DNA of 64,000 bases. Source: Candidatus Heimdallarchaeum endolithica (GTDB lineage: Archaea; Asgardarchaeota; Heimdallarchaeia; Heimdallarchaeales; Heimdallarchaeaceae). This document shows, in pieces, positions 47,257 to 57,977 of the stretch (positions are counted from its first letter, which is position 1; every line of letters starts with the position of its first letter). The DNA lies in the NCBI GenBank assembly GCA_021513715.1, contig CP084167.1:2741174-2805173 (forward strand), read 5' to 3'. The position numbers and the translations under genes were made by a program. A model generated the notes under the pieces. That model worked only from the letters and a program-made list of their open reading frames with translations, ran no database searches and had not been told where the DNA came from.

Positions 47257-48794
47257 TTAGACTGTCTCTTGTAATATAAGCTCTATTAGTGAGTAGTAAT
47301 CCCCATACGCGCTTTCAAATTTGTAATCAGGCAACACGAAACTTTCTTCGTCTGCTTCTCCATTTGCTTTTATTCCCATAACTTGAGGGATTCTAATTAC
47401 TAGTTTACTGTTAGGTAAAACAAATACTATTGGATCAATTCCTATTCCATCTCCACCTGTATAAGTACCGTATAATTCCGCGAATTGTGTCTGTTTACAA
47501 ACATAAGCGAAGCTTTCTGCAGCTGAATATACTGAATCGCTGGTTAGTAGGTATATTTTACCATTAAAATTAAATTGTTGTTGTGGTTCAATGGTTACCT
47601 CTTCCCAGAATAAATCAGTGAAATCTTTAGTATATACTTCTGGAGGAAGAGTTACTTTTACATTTTCTTTTGGCATATTAAGAGTAATTGATCGATTTTC
47701 TCGGAAATAGTTAACATATTTTCCATTTCTAAAGGCAAGGTAGTACTCATACTTTAAAGTTGTTTTAGCCAAAGGTTCAATAATATTTTCATACCAATAC
47801 CTAGTTGAACCTCCATAATTATCTCTTATGTCAAAGATTAATTTGGAACAATTTTCTATTTGTTTATAGAAATTGAAGAGCATTGTTTTATCACTATCTA
47901 TATACATACTGCTAAAAGAATTTAAGTAGACATACCCACAATCTTCAGATAATTTTGTTGCATAGTTACTTTTAACAGATGAATAGCTCCAAATTTTTGG
48001 AAAAGCAAAAAAGCTGATATTTACTATTGCATCGTTAGTAGCGTTTTTTACTGTAAAAATAGCATTTTCACCAAATAGATCTGGTGTGATAATTTGGACA
48101 TAGAGTTTTTCTCGAAAAGGATCAAAACGAAGATAGGTTTTCCTATAACTTTCTTTGATTGTACTATCTATTGGTGTTCCATTTACTGCTAGAACAATTG
48201 ATCCATTTGTAATATTGTATTTTTCTTTCCAATTATATGAATAACCTTCAACTATAGTGTAATTACCTTGTGAATAAACCATTTTTACATCATAATCTTG
48301 TTTTTGTGGCAATTTTTTTATTATTTGATACCAATAAAACTGTGCATCAGTTACTTGTTCATTTGTAAAAACTTCAACAAGGCTCCCATATTATGTTCAG
48401 AATATAATTGTGCATAGTATTCAAAAAATTCGTAGGGTATAATAGCACAATGAAGATTTTGTAAAGCTGTAATCGCTTCTGATAAAACCTCTAAGAACTC
48501 CTCGTTTGAATCTGTTTGTTCAATTTTATCTATAAAATATTCTTTTAGATTTAGCCAATTAAAACCGTGTGTTCGTTGTTTTAATGTTAAATAAGGATAG
48601 TTCTCTTTGATTACATTGTAAAAAAATTTGAAATCTTCAATTCTCTCTTTTATTCCCATATCTTGTGGTTCTACTGACGTGAGCGCAAGAGGAAAATCAT
48701 ATCTGGGTTGAATAATAAATACTGATAAAATGGTTGAAAAAACAATAATTGTTACAGAAAGTATAGAAATTACTGTTATTGTCTTTTTTCTCAT
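47257..48794 (-). pseudogene. S41-type (C-terminal processing) peptidase with a frameshift
   Basis: ATG 48794, preceded by a GGTGA ribosome site, opens a signal anchor (VISILSVTIIVFSTILSVFI) and an N-terminal domain. That frame stops at 48351. The rest, including a PDZ-like part and the peptidase core, continues in another frame that is open from about 48394. KLIFDIRDNYGGS and LLTSDSVYSAAESFA carry the S41 serine-lysine type core. One insertion or deletion between 48351 and 48394 rejoins the halves into a protein of about 510 residues. This may be a real mutation or an assembly error. Confidence 0.7.
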
Positions 48795-48995
48795 TTTATC
48801 ACCTTTTTTTCTCTTATTCAAGGTCACATAAATATTTAAATTTGTCCAAATTTGAACCATTTTTTTTAGTTGCTTATTTATTGAGTAAAGAAGGTTAATT
48901 TTTCCAAATTATAGAAGTTGTAGGGTAAAATTAGAAAAAATAAAAAAAAAGAATTAAATAAGTTTTTTACTTTTATTTCTTTTTAGTTTAAGGAC

Positions 48996-50852
48996 TTATT
49001 CTTCTAAATGTTCAAATTGACTATTGTATATTTCTGCATAGAATCCGTTTTTCTCCAATAACTCTTTATGTGTCCCTTGTTCTACAATATCTCCATTTCG
49101 CATAACCAATATTAGATCTGCATTCCGAATTGTTGAAAGTCTGTGTGCTATGATAAAACTTGTTCTGTTTTCCATTAACTTGTCCATTGCTTTTTGAATG
49201 AGTAGTTCTGTGTGTGTATCTACTGAACTAGTAGCTTCATCTAAAATTAGTATTTTTGGATTTTTTAGAATTGCTCGAGCTATTGTTATTAATTGTTTTT
49301 GCCCTTCCGAGATATTTGTTACTTCTTCATTTATTTCCATATTATAACTACCAGGTAGTGTATCTACAAAATGGTCAACATAAGCAGCTTCAGCTGCCAT
49401 GACTACCTCTGCATCAGTTGCATCTAGTCTTCCATATCTGATATTTTCTAGAATAGTTCCACTGAATAACCATGTGTCTTGTAAAACCATTCCAAAGTTT
49501 TCTCTTAAATCATGTCTTGTGAGATCTCTTATATCTTCCCTTTCTAATAGAATCGCTCCGTCATTTACATCATAGAATCTCATAAGCAATTTGACCATGG
49601 TTGTTTTCCCAGCTCCTGTAGGGCCAACAATAGCGATTTTCATTCCTGGTTTGGCTACTGCGGAGAAGTTGCGGATTATGGTTTTTTCAGGATGATAACC
49701 AAACTTCACATTTCTGAATTCTACATGTCCCTTTACTTCTTCGAGTTTTACTGGATTTGGATTTTCAGCTACTTCTTCTGCCTCACCTAGAAATTCAAAA
49801 ACTCTTTCTGCAGCTGCTGCAGTTTGTTGCAAGACATTCGTTATATTTGCGATTTGAGAGATAGGTTGAGTAAATGAACGAACATATTGAATAAATGCTT
49901 GTATATCTCCTACTGAAATTGTTCCTTTTGAAGCAAGCCATCCTCCAGCTATTGTCACTCCTACATAACCCACATTTCCCACAAATCTAGTTAAAGGTAT
50001 CATTAAACCAGATAAAAATTGAGACTTCCAAGCTGATTCATATAACCCATCGTTGTATTTTTCGAACTTTTCTTGACTTCTTTTTTCTCCGTTGAAGGCT
50101 CGCATTTCAGTATGTCCGCCAAACATTTCTTCTACATGGCTGTTAACCAAACCCAAACCTTTTTGTTGACCAGCAAAGTGTTTTTGTGACTTCTTGATGA
50201 TAAATCCAATTACTAATCCTGACAGTGGGACTACTACAAGAGCAATTAATGTCATTAACCAGCTTATTGTTAACATCATAACTAATATACCAATAACTGT
50301 CACTACAGAAGTGATCATCTGTGTTATACTTTGACTTAGGGTTTGATTGATTGCATCTACGTCGTTTGTTAGTCTTGATAGAATCTCTCCTTGAGTGGTA
50401 GTATCATAATATTTTAATTCCATTTTATTGATTTTTTGTGATATGTCTCTTCTTAATCTATAGGAGATATCTGCGGAAACTTTAGCCATTATCCATCCTT
50501 GGATATATGCTAAAACAGCTGATCCGACATATAATCCAAGAGTAATAAGAAGAATTTTACTTATATAAGCAAAATCAATTTCTCCTGTTCCTCTTATTTG
50601 ATTGATTAAACCTTCGAAAAGAGCTGTGGTCGCTTTACCTAGAATTTTTGGTCCTAATATACTAGCTGTTGTTGAAGCTATTGCGATTATAATAGCTACA
50701 ATTATGATGGTTTTGTATTTACCAAGATAACGTATAAGTTTAATCATAGCTCCTTTGAAGTCCTTTGCTTTGTTTCCTTTATCTATCATGCCCATAGGGC
50801 CTCTTGGACGAGGTCCTCGTTGTCTTGCTGTTGCACTAGGTCCGTGACTCAT
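48996..50852 (-). CDS. ABC exporter half-transporter (six helices plus ATPase)
   Basis: This 618-residue protein has an N-terminal six-helix domain (TIIIVAIIIAIASTTASIL onward). The nucleotide-binding domain has Walker A GPTGAGKTT, Q-loop VLQDTWLFSG, signature ISEGQKQ, Walker B ILILDEATSSVD and the H-loop AHRLS. ISEGQ departs from the standard LSGGQ, and the Walker B Glu is present. It overlaps the companion subunit by 4 bp, so a heterodimeric drug or lipid exporter is likely. Confidence 0.92.
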   Translation of the reverse strand: MSHGPSATARQRGPRPRGPMGMIDKGNKAKDFKGAMIKLIRYLGKYKTIIIVAIIIAIASTTASILGPKILGKATTALFEGLINQIRGTGEIDFAYISKILLITLGLYVGSAVLAYIQGWIMAKVSADISYRLRRDISQKINKMELKYYDTTTQGEILSRLTNDVDAINQTLSQSITQMITSVVTVIGILVMMLTISWLMTLIALVVVPLSGLVIGFIIKKSQKHFAGQQKGLGLVNSHVEEMFGGHTEMRAFNGEKRSQEKFEKYNDGLYESAWKSQFLSGLMIPLTRFVGNVGYVGVTIAGGWLASKGTISVGDIQAFIQYVRSFTQPISQIANITNVLQQTAAAAERVFEFLGEAEEVAENPNPVKLEEVKGHVEFRNVKFGYHPEKTIIRNFSAVAKPGMKIAIVGPTGAGKTTMVKLLMRFYDVNDGAILLEREDIRDLTRHDLRENFGMVLQDTWLFSGTILENIRYGRLDATDAEVVMAAEAAYVDHFVDTLPGSYNMEINEEVTNISEGQKQLITIARAILKNPKILILDEATSSVDTHTELLIQKAMDKLMENRTSFIIAHRLSTIRNADLILVMRNGDIVEQGTHKELLEKNGFYAEIYNSQFEHLEE

Positions 50853-53107
50853 TTTAATTCCTCCAACTCTAGTTGAGATGTAGCTATAGAACGATACATC
50901 TCACATGTCTCCATTAATTCTTCATGTGTTCCTTTACCGATAATTTTTCCACCGTCTAATACAATAATTAGATCAGAATTTTTTATTGTAGAAATCCTTT
51001 GAGAAACAAGAAAAACAGTGCTTTTTCCAGTCTTTTCTCTTAGTGCTTTTCTGAGCCTAGATTCAGTTTTGAAATCTAAAGCAGAAAAACTATCGTCAAA
51101 AATGTATATGGGTGCTCTCTTAACAAGTGCTCTAGCAATAGCGAGTCTCTGTTTCTGTCCTCCAGAAACATTTGCTCCTTTTTGTGCAATTTCTGTTTTC
51201 AATCCCTTGGGTTTAGATTTAACAAAGTCTATTGCTTGTGCTATTTCTAAGGCTTCATACAATGTTTCTTCTGTTGCGTTTTCATCAGCAAATCGTAAAT
51301 TACTCTCTATGGTTCCTGAAAATAACGTTGTTTTTTGGGGAACAAACCCTATTTTATCTCTTAGATCATGTTGTGTTACTTCTCTTATGTCGATTCCATC
51401 GATTTTTATAGTTCCTTCAGTTACATCATAAAATCTAGGAATAAGGTTAACAATAGTTGACTTTCCTGAACCTGTTGGTCCAATAAAAGCGACTGTTTCT
51501 CCAGGATTAGCTGTAAAGGTCACATTTTCAACTGCACATTTCTTTGCTCCAGGGTATCTAAAACAGACATTACTAAATTCAACTTTTCCTTGAAATGGTT
51601 CTGGGAATTTCTTGGGTTGCTCTGGGTCTTCTATTCTTGGTTCTGTAATAAGAACTTCATTAATTCGTTTTGCTGAAACAACAGCTCTTGGAAGAATAAT
51701 AAACATCATTGTAAGCATAAGGAAGGAAATAACAATTTGCATGGCATATTGCATAAATGCCATCATATCTCCCACTTGCATCGCACCATCAGAAACTTGA
51801 TGGGCTCCTATCCAAATGATACTTATCATCATACCATTCATGACTAACATCATAAAAGGCATTAAAATTACCAACAATCTATTAACGAACAAACTAACTG
51901 CAGTTAAGTCCCTATTTTCGACATCAAAACGTTTTTCTTCATATTTTTCGCGGTTAAAAGCTCTGATAACTAGTATTCCTGAAAGATTCTCTCTGGCTAC
52001 TCTATTTATCCTATCTGTTAACTTCTGTAATAACTTAAATTTTGGAACAGCAACTAGGAAGATGATTATTATTAGAATCATTAAAAGAGCAACTGCTACT
52101 CCAATTAACCACCACATGTTTTTACTTTTGGCTAAAGCATGAATTATAGCTCCTACTCCAAGGATTGGAGCATAGAAAACCATCCTTATTATCATAAAAG
52201 TAACAGTTTGAATTTGTGTAACATCGTTAGTTGAACGGGTAATTAGTGAAGCAGTGGAAAATGTGTCAAACTCTGATCTAGAAAAGTTTTCTACCTTTTC
52301 AAAAAGATCGCTCCTTATGTTTCTAGCTATTCCTGCAGAAGTTTTAGAGGCAATATATCCTACTCCTATAACACATAAAACAGAAAGAAGTGTAACTCCT
52401 AACATTAAAGCTCCTGCTTTTAGGATGTACATTAGCTGAATTTTGTCAGTGTCTATCCCTATTATTTCATATTCTGCCCTCACAACGAATATTGCAACTT
52501 GTTTAAGCATCATTTCTCCTGTTTCCTTAAATTTATTTGCAATAGCAGAACTAATTAATAGTCTCTGTTCAAGAGGAAGAGTTTTTACCACATCAAACAG
52601 GCTTGTTCCTGGGGGAAGTGTAGACGGATCAATGCCCAGCATTTCATATATCTCTGTGGCATTTACTACTTGTGAATTGTTTGTAGCTATCTGTTCAAAA
52701 ACAGTAGAAGTTACAATTGCATTAATTAATATTCCTTCATATTCTTCTAAGGTTTTTTTCTTTACATTCTCATTCAAAAGATAAATCGACTCATTCTGCA
52801 ATATTGGATAAGAATCTGTTAACTCTTGGTAGTCACTTGAATTTTCTGTTACTAGTCTGTAGTCAGAAAGCACTTTTGTTTGATTTTCAGGAGCTACAAA
52901 TACAAAAATATTTTCCATTTTACTTTGTCTAATAGCAATTGGAACAGCATATTCTATTCCCCCTTGTTGAATTCCTTTGTCTACAATATCAGACATATAA
53001 TCTGGGAGAGAAAGCTCTAAATTAGCTTGTGCAAATAATAATCCAATTGCTATTAGAATGAAAAAAATGTGAGTTTTTACATATTTTAATACACGCATCA
53101 TTTTCAT
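50849..53107 (-). CDS. ABC exporter half-transporter, partner subunit with large extracellular insert
   Basis: This 752-residue protein has a first membrane helix (IFFILIAIGLLFAQ) followed by about 170 residues outside the membrane, then the other helices. The ATPase domain has Walker A GPTGSGKST, signature VSGGQKQ, and Walker B IYIFDDSFSALD, where Asp replaces the catalytic Glu. That is typical of the degenerate site in heterodimeric exporters. The partner at 48996 keeps Glu. A PadR-type regulator lies just upstream on the same strand. Confidence 0.92.
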   Translation of the reverse strand: MKMMRVLKYVKTHIFFILIAIGLLFAQANLELSLPDYMSDIVDKGIQQGGIEYAVPIAIRQSKMENIFVFVAPENQTKVLSDYRLVTENSSDYQELTDSYPILQNESIYLLNENVKKKTLEEYEGILINAIVTSTVFEQIATNNSQVVNATEIYEMLGIDPSTLPPGTSLFDVVKTLPLEQRLLISSAIANKFKETGEMMLKQVAIFVVRAEYEIIGIDTDKIQLMYILKAGALMLGVTLLSVLCVIGVGYIASKTSAGIARNIRSDLFEKVENFSRSEFDTFSTASLITRSTNDVTQIQTVTFMIIRMVFYAPILGVGAIIHALAKSKNMWWLIGVAVALLMILIIIIFLVAVPKFKLLQKLTDRINRVARENLSGILVIRAFNREKYEEKRFDVENRDLTAVSLFVNRLLVILMPFMMLVMNGMMISIIWIGAHQVSDGAMQVGDMMAFMQYAMQIVISFLMLTMMFIILPRAVVSAKRINEVLITEPRIEDPEQPKKFPEPFQGKVEFSNVCFRYPGAKKCAVENVTFTANPGETVAFIGPTGSGKSTIVNLIPRFYDVTEGTIKIDGIDIREVTQHDLRDKIGFVPQKTTLFSGTIESNLRFADENATEETLYEALEIAQAIDFVKSKPKGLKTEIAQKGANVSGGQKQRLAIARALVKRAPIYIFDDSFSALDFKTESRLRKALREKTGKSTVFLVSQRISTIKNSDLIIVLDGGKIIGKGTHEELMETCEMYRSIATSQLELEELK

Positions 53108-53172
53108 TTTCTCCTTTGTTTATCTTATTATTTTCCTAAATCCTATCTTTGTCTAAACCTCTCATTTTTGTT

Positions 53173-53724
53173 TCAAGAAACACTATTGTTCTCAAAAGGT
53201 ATTGGGACATTTTCTTTTTGAGCTAGTTCCATAAGGGAAGTAAGACTATTTTTTAGAATTTTCTGAACTTTTTCTGGCGATTTTCTCATTAAAACCATAA
53301 CCAACATTGAATTTTTTCGAAGTAAATTTAATGTGTCTTTTATTTTGTCTGTTGAAATCTGTGCTTCTTCTGGTCTTTCTAGTTTCTCAACATCTTGAAA
53401 CAATGTGAAAAACTGAGAGAAAGTTTCTCTCATTCTTTTTTTCATCTTTTTTTTATGTTCTTCAAAAAAGTCTTTTCCTTTATCTGTAATAGAATAGAGT
53501 TTTTGAACTCTACCGCTTTCTATCTTTTCAGTTGCAGAAACAATTCCTGCAAGTTCCATTTTTTTGAGTATATTGTATATAGTAGTTAAACTAGGTTTCC
53601 AGTCAAATTTCTCTTCAAATATTGAAGCAATAGCGTATCCATGTAAAGGTCCTTTTAGCGTTAAATTCATTAAAATAAATGAATCAATCATGTCATTAGG
53701 CGAAAAAATAAAGCTCATGAGCAT
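53173..53724 (-). CDS. PadR-family transcriptional regulator
   Basis: This 183-residue protein has the PadR winged helix: LTLKGPLHGYAIASIFEEKF, then TIYNILKKMELAGIVSA and a wing with GRVQKLYSITDKGK. A helical C-terminal part for dimerisation follows. It precedes the two exporter genes by 65 bp and is the likely repressor, released when the exporter substrate binds. Confidence 0.88.
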   Translation of the reverse strand: MLMSFIFSPNDMIDSFILMNLTLKGPLHGYAIASIFEEKFDWKPSLTTIYNILKKMELAGIVSATEKIESGRVQKLYSITDKGKDFFEEHKKKMKKRMRETFSQFFTLFQDVEKLERPEEAQISTDKIKDTLNLLRKNSMLVMVLMRKSPEKVQKILKNSLTSLMELAQKENVPIPFENNSVS

Positions 53725-53936
53725 ATGAAAAATATAACATATAAAAAATTTGTGATATCAAAAAAATATAATATTGTTTCTTGTGATTCAAACTTAAATA
53801 ATTTAGTTGTTGAAAATTAAAAAACTACTTTTTGTTGATCATGGAGTCTTTTGGTTTGTTAATGTTGTTCTTAAATATGTTGTATTTCTTAATTTTTTAA
53901 AGGGCGCGTTTTTTATAATTTTCTTCTATATTTTAC

Positions 53937-54158
53937 TTGACTAAAATGGATGAAATATTACTTAATATTGAAGGAATGACTTGTGGTCATTGTGTGATGA
54001 CTGTAACTAGAGCTTTGCAAGGAGTTACAGGTGTAAAAAAAGTTAAAGTAGATCTAGAAAAAGGAATTGCTAAAGTAAAATTTAATTCCAAAGAAGCAAC
54101 TATTGAATCTATGATTAATGCTGTTGTTGAATTTGGTTACAAAGCAACAGCAGTTTGA
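53937..54158 (+). CDS. copZ: Copper chaperone, CopZ-like heavy-metal-associated domain
   Basis: This is a 73-residue protein (TTG 53937 or ATG 53946). GMTCGHC holds the Cu(I) site C-x2-C in the single HMA fold. It should pass copper to the ATPase encoded 120 bp downstream. Confidence 0.88.
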   Translation: MTKMDEILLNIEGMTCGHCVMTVTRALQGVTGVKKVKVDLEKGIAKVKFNSKEATIESMINAVVEFGYKATAV

Positions 54159-54280
54159 ATTTTTTATATAGACCTTTAGGTACAATGTACAATAGAAGAA
54201 GAACTTTTTAAGAAAAATCATTTTTCTTCTTAAAACTTTAAACAATTATGTTATTATAATTTGAAATAAAGTGGTTACTA

Positions 54281-56845
54281 ATGAAAAATGAAGATACGAT
54301 AATATTATCTGTTGAAGGGATGACCTGCTCTTCTTGTGTTTCACGAGTTGAAAAAGCACTAAAAAGTGTACAAGGCGTCAATTCTGCTGAAGTGAACTTA
54401 CTTAGCCACCAAGCTAAAGTAACTTACGATTCTAACTTAGTTTCTCTTGATTTATTGGTTGATGCTGTTTCTTCCAGTGGTTACAAAGCTTCACTTCCAT
54501 TGAAGGAGGAAAACAAAGTTTCATTATCTATTGAAGGGATGACCTGCTCTTCTTGTGTGAATACAATTGAAAAGAATCTGTCAAAATTAGAAGGAATAAA
54601 AGATGTTAAAGTCGTTCTTGCTAACAATTCTGCAGTGTTAGATGTTGATCCAGAAAAAATTGATTTTGACACTGTTCTCTCTACCGTCAAAGATTTGGGT
54701 TATAAAGCTAAAATAATGAAAGAGTCAGAGCAAGCTCTTTCTTATTCTAAAAATAAGCACCTAGTAGATATGCGTAATAGGTTCTGGCTTAGTTTAATAT
54801 TCTCTATTCCCGTCTTTATTTTTGCTATGGGTCATATGGTGCCTTTCAAAAACTGGTTTCCTGCATTTGCAGAATGGCAAAGAACCTTTTACATTTTTCC
54901 TGGAATGCCCTTTAGCATTTTTGTTCAGTTAATTCTTACTACTCCTGTACAGTTTATCATTTCCTATCCTTTTTATCGTGCAGCATGGAAAAGCATTACT
55001 CATAAAAGTGCTTCAATGGATGTTCTTGTTGTAATTGGTACAACTGCAGCATATCTCTATAGCTTATTTACTATTATTTACAAATACTTTGTTCCTGTGT
55101 ATGAGGGACAAGTATTCTTTGAGACTTCTGCTATTTTACTTACATTTATCTTCTTAGGTAAATATTTAGAAGAAGTAACCAAAGGTAGAACATCTGAAGC
55201 TATTAAAAAGTTAATTGAGCTCCGCCCAAAAACTGCAAAAGTTGAACGAGATGGAAAAGAACTAGAAATTCCCGTGGATGATGTGGTTGTTGGTGATATC
55301 TGTCTTATTAGACCTGGGGACAGTGTTCCTGTTGATGGTGTTGTACTTGATGGACAGAGTTATGTTAATGAATCAATGATCACTGGTGAAAGTATTCCTA
55401 TCTTTAAAGACAAAGGTGATACTGTTATTGGTGGTACAATTAACGAAAATGGTTTTATCAAAGTGAAGGCAACTAAAGTTGGTAAAGATACTACTCTGAA
55501 CCAAATTATTAAAATGGTGGAAAACGCTCAAACTTCTAAACTTCCTATCCAAAAGTTAGCTGACACAATTTCTAACTACTTTGTACCTGCAGTAATTTTG
55601 ATTGCCCTGATTGCTTTTGTTACTTGGTTTACTCTGATTAGTATAGGAGTCGTAAATGTAGATATTTTACCAGCAGGGACTTCAATATTCCTATTCTCTT
55701 TCTTAGTTGGTATAGCTGTAATTGTTATTTCTTGTCCTTGCGCTTTAGGATTGGCAACACCTACAGCAATAATGGTAGGTACAGGACTAGGTGCACAGAA
55801 TGGTATTCTGATTAGGACTGGTGAAGCACTAGAAAGAGCGAAAAACATAGAAACAATACTTTTAGACAAAACAGGTACAATTACTAAAGGTAATCCTGAG
55901 GTAACTGATATTATTCCTTTGAATGACACACTTAATGAAGAAGAGATATTAGCAATTGCAGGTTCTTTAGAACAAGGATCAGAACATTCAATCGCTCAAG
56001 CTGTGAGAAATCATGCTTTAGAGAAAGAACTTGTTTTATCAAAGCTAAAGGATTTTGAAGCTATTCCAGGAAAGGGAGTAACGGCTAATTTACATGATAA
56101 TCAATATTACTTTGGAAATAGGAGACTTTTGAACGATTTAAATCTTGAATTAAACCAGTCAACAACTGTGATACTCAATTCTTTAGAGAATGAAGGAAAG
56201 ACTGCAATGATTTTAGTTGAAAACAATATACCTATAGGTATTGTAGCTATTGCTGATACAATTAAAGATAATTCTCCTGAGGCTATTGATTTAATGAAGA
56301 AGATGGGCTTGAATGTCGTTATGGTCAGTGGAGATAATGAGCGAGCTGCGAAGGCAATAGCTAAATTAGCAGGAATAGAAGAAGTACATGCTGATGTGTT
56401 ACCTGAAGATAAATTGAAGATTGTAAAAATTTACCAAGAAAAGGGACATCAAGTAGCTTTTGTTGGTGATGGAATAAATGATGCTCCAGCTTTAGCTCAA
56501 TCAGATATAGGCATTGCTATTGGATCAGGGACAGATGTTGCAATAGAAACAGGAGATATAATACTTATAAAAGATGATTTGAGGGATGTAGTAACTGCAA
56601 TAGATCTAAGTAAAAAAACTATAAGAAAAGTTAAATTGGGTCTATTCTGGGCATTGTTTTATAATTCCTTGGCTATTCCTATCGCAGCAGGAATACTGTT
56701 TATACCATTTGGTTTTGTTCTTCCTGCCGAAATAGCTGGTCTATCAATGGCAATGTCTTCTGTTTCTGTAGTTCTTAACTCTTTAACATTAAAGCGTTAC
56801 AAAAATCCTTTTCAGAAAAAAAGTAAAAGTAAAGCAACACTTTAG
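54281..56845 (+). CDS. copA: Copper-exporting P1B-type ATPase
   Basis: In this 854-residue protein two N-terminal metal domains each carry GMTCSSC. The transport site is C485-P-C487 in SCPCALGLA, the phosphorylation site is DKTGT from D529, and TGES, GDGINDAP and an HP-loop (GSEHSIAQ) are present. Eight membrane helices fit the copper-exporting P1B group. It lies between the chaperone and a metal-sensing regulator, making a compact copper-resistance unit. Confidence 0.95.
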   Translation: MKNEDTIILSVEGMTCSSCVSRVEKALKSVQGVNSAEVNLLSHQAKVTYDSNLVSLDLLVDAVSSSGYKASLPLKEENKVSLSIEGMTCSSCVNTIEKNLSKLEGIKDVKVVLANNSAVLDVDPEKIDFDTVLSTVKDLGYKAKIMKESEQALSYSKNKHLVDMRNRFWLSLIFSIPVFIFAMGHMVPFKNWFPAFAEWQRTFYIFPGMPFSIFVQLILTTPVQFIISYPFYRAAWKSITHKSASMDVLVVIGTTAAYLYSLFTIIYKYFVPVYEGQVFFETSAILLTFIFLGKYLEEVTKGRTSEAIKKLIELRPKTAKVERDGKELEIPVDDVVVGDICLIRPGDSVPVDGVVLDGQSYVNESMITGESIPIFKDKGDTVIGGTINENGFIKVKATKVGKDTTLNQIIKMVENAQTSKLPIQKLADTISNYFVPAVILIALIAFVTWFTLISIGVVNVDILPAGTSIFLFSFLVGIAVIVISCPCALGLATPTAIMVGTGLGAQNGILIRTGEALERAKNIETILLDKTGTITKGNPEVTDIIPLNDTLNEEEILAIAGSLEQGSEHSIAQAVRNHALEKELVLSKLKDFEAIPGKGVTANLHDNQYYFGNRRLLNDLNLELNQSTTVILNSLENEGKTAMILVENNIPIGIVAIADTIKDNSPEAIDLMKKMGLNVVMVSGDNERAAKAIAKLAGIEEVHADVLPEDKLKIVKIYQEKGHQVAFVGDGINDAPALAQSDIGIAIGSGTDVAIETGDIILIKDDLRDVVTAIDLSKKTIRKVKLGLFWALFYNSLAIPIAAGILFIPFGFVLPAEIAGLSMAMSSVSVVLNSLTLKRYKNPFQKKSKSKATL

Positions 56846-56920
56846 TTTTCTCTCTTTTTTCTTAAAATTCTAATAAAAATTGAAAAACCTTTTATTCTAC
56901 ATTTTTATTTTCTCTTTGAA

Positions 56921-57520
56921 TTGAAACCTTTAGATAAAAAAGATTTGATAATCCTGGAAGAGTTAATAAAAGATGGTAGAATTTCTCTCTCTGATTTAGC
57001 AGAAAAAATTAAACTTTCTGTTCCTGCTACTGCTACAAGAGTTGAAAAGTTAGTGCATAATGGAATAATTGAGAATTTTACTGTTAATATCGACTTTTCT
57101 TTACTTGTTGATGGAAAACCAAATCTTATTCTCATTAAAACTGACTTGAAAAAAGCTGAATCTTTAGCAAACACATTATTTAAGGAGCGTTTTATCAAAA
57201 AAATTTATTTCACTACAGGAAAATACAATTTACTTCTACTGACTCATTATATTACAGATTCGCAGAAATCACAACTTTTGTCTGTTATTCAATCCTTTGA
57301 TGAAGTTCAGGATATAGACGTATTATGGCTATATGATGATTTAAAGGCAAAAAGTGAATTAGTAGTAGACGATCTAAAAAGCATGAAGATAATTTGCGAT
57401 TATTGTAAGAGAGAATTTTCTGGAGAGATTTTTAGTAAAGTTATAGGCAATAAAAAGAGATATTTCTGCTGCAATACTTGTTTAACTGAATTTGAAAAAA
57501 GATTTGCTAAAGAGGAATAA
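56921..57520 (+). CDS. Lrp/AsnC-type regulator with TRASH domain (CopT/CopR-like copper sensor)
   Basis: This is a 199-residue protein, probably starting at TTG 56921. The N-terminal winged helix (LIILEELIKDGRISLSDLAEK) and an Lrp-type ligand domain are followed by a TRASH zinc or copper domain: C-x2-C in ICDYCKREF and CC-x2-C in FCCNTCLTEF. In Sulfolobales such proteins control copA and copZ homologues. Its location directly after CopA supports copper-responsive control of this cluster. Confidence 0.85.
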   Translation: MKPLDKKDLIILEELIKDGRISLSDLAEKIKLSVPATATRVEKLVHNGIIENFTVNIDFSLLVDGKPNLILIKTDLKKAESLANTLFKERFIKKIYFTTGKYNLLLLTHYITDSQKSQLLSVIQSFDEVQDIDVLWLYDDLKAKSELVVDDLKSMKIICDYCKREFSGEIFSKVIGNKKRYFCCNTCLTEFEKRFAKEE

Positions 57521-57612
57521 TCTGTTATTTTTTATTTACATCATTTTTTATATTCCCATTATTACTAAATTAATGATTAAATATGATTCAAAAGAATCCA
57601 TATGATAATTAG

Positions 57613-57867
57613 GGAAAAGAAGCTTATATTGATAAAGATGGAGCTATTATTGGTATGGGCGCTTTTCTACTTGCAAATTCTTACGTAGGTAAAAGGATTG
57701 AGATTCCTGATTTCAGACTTGTTCCTTCAGATGCAGTGATATTAAACCAGAAACAAGCTGATGATCTACATTCTGTTCCTGATGAACTGGAGAAATTAAG
57801 AAAGGAAATCGTTCTGCATAATATGAGACACTGCCAACAGTACTTATCCAAAAGATATTGGTACTAA
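57613..57867 (+). pseudogene. Remnant of a gamma-class carbonic anhydrase
   Basis: The frame reads AYIDKDGAIIGMGAFLL, SYVGKRIEIPDF, LVPSDAVILNQKQADDL and a helical tail. This matches the end of Cam-type gamma carbonic anhydrases, where an AYIG-x-NTFIGMQAF coil precedes a PAG-x-VV-x-Q-x-EAD tail. The main beta-helix with the zinc histidines is missing and a TAG closes the frame upstream. It is probably a truncated, dead copy. A 70-codon protein from ATG 57655 is possible but unlikely to be functional. Confidence 0.5.
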
Positions 57868-57977
57868 ACATATTCCCTTTGTAATATCTGTTTCATTGTT
57901 TTATCTTATTTTTATTAGAGATTATTAGATTAAAAAAATTCTTTATCTATTGCATAAGTTTATTTTTGTAAAAATAA

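Noticed and set aside
50849-53107. Several plus-strand open frames antisense to the larger exporter gene
   Set aside because: The minus-strand gene has all ABC motifs. The antisense frames are Ser/Ile-rich shadows.
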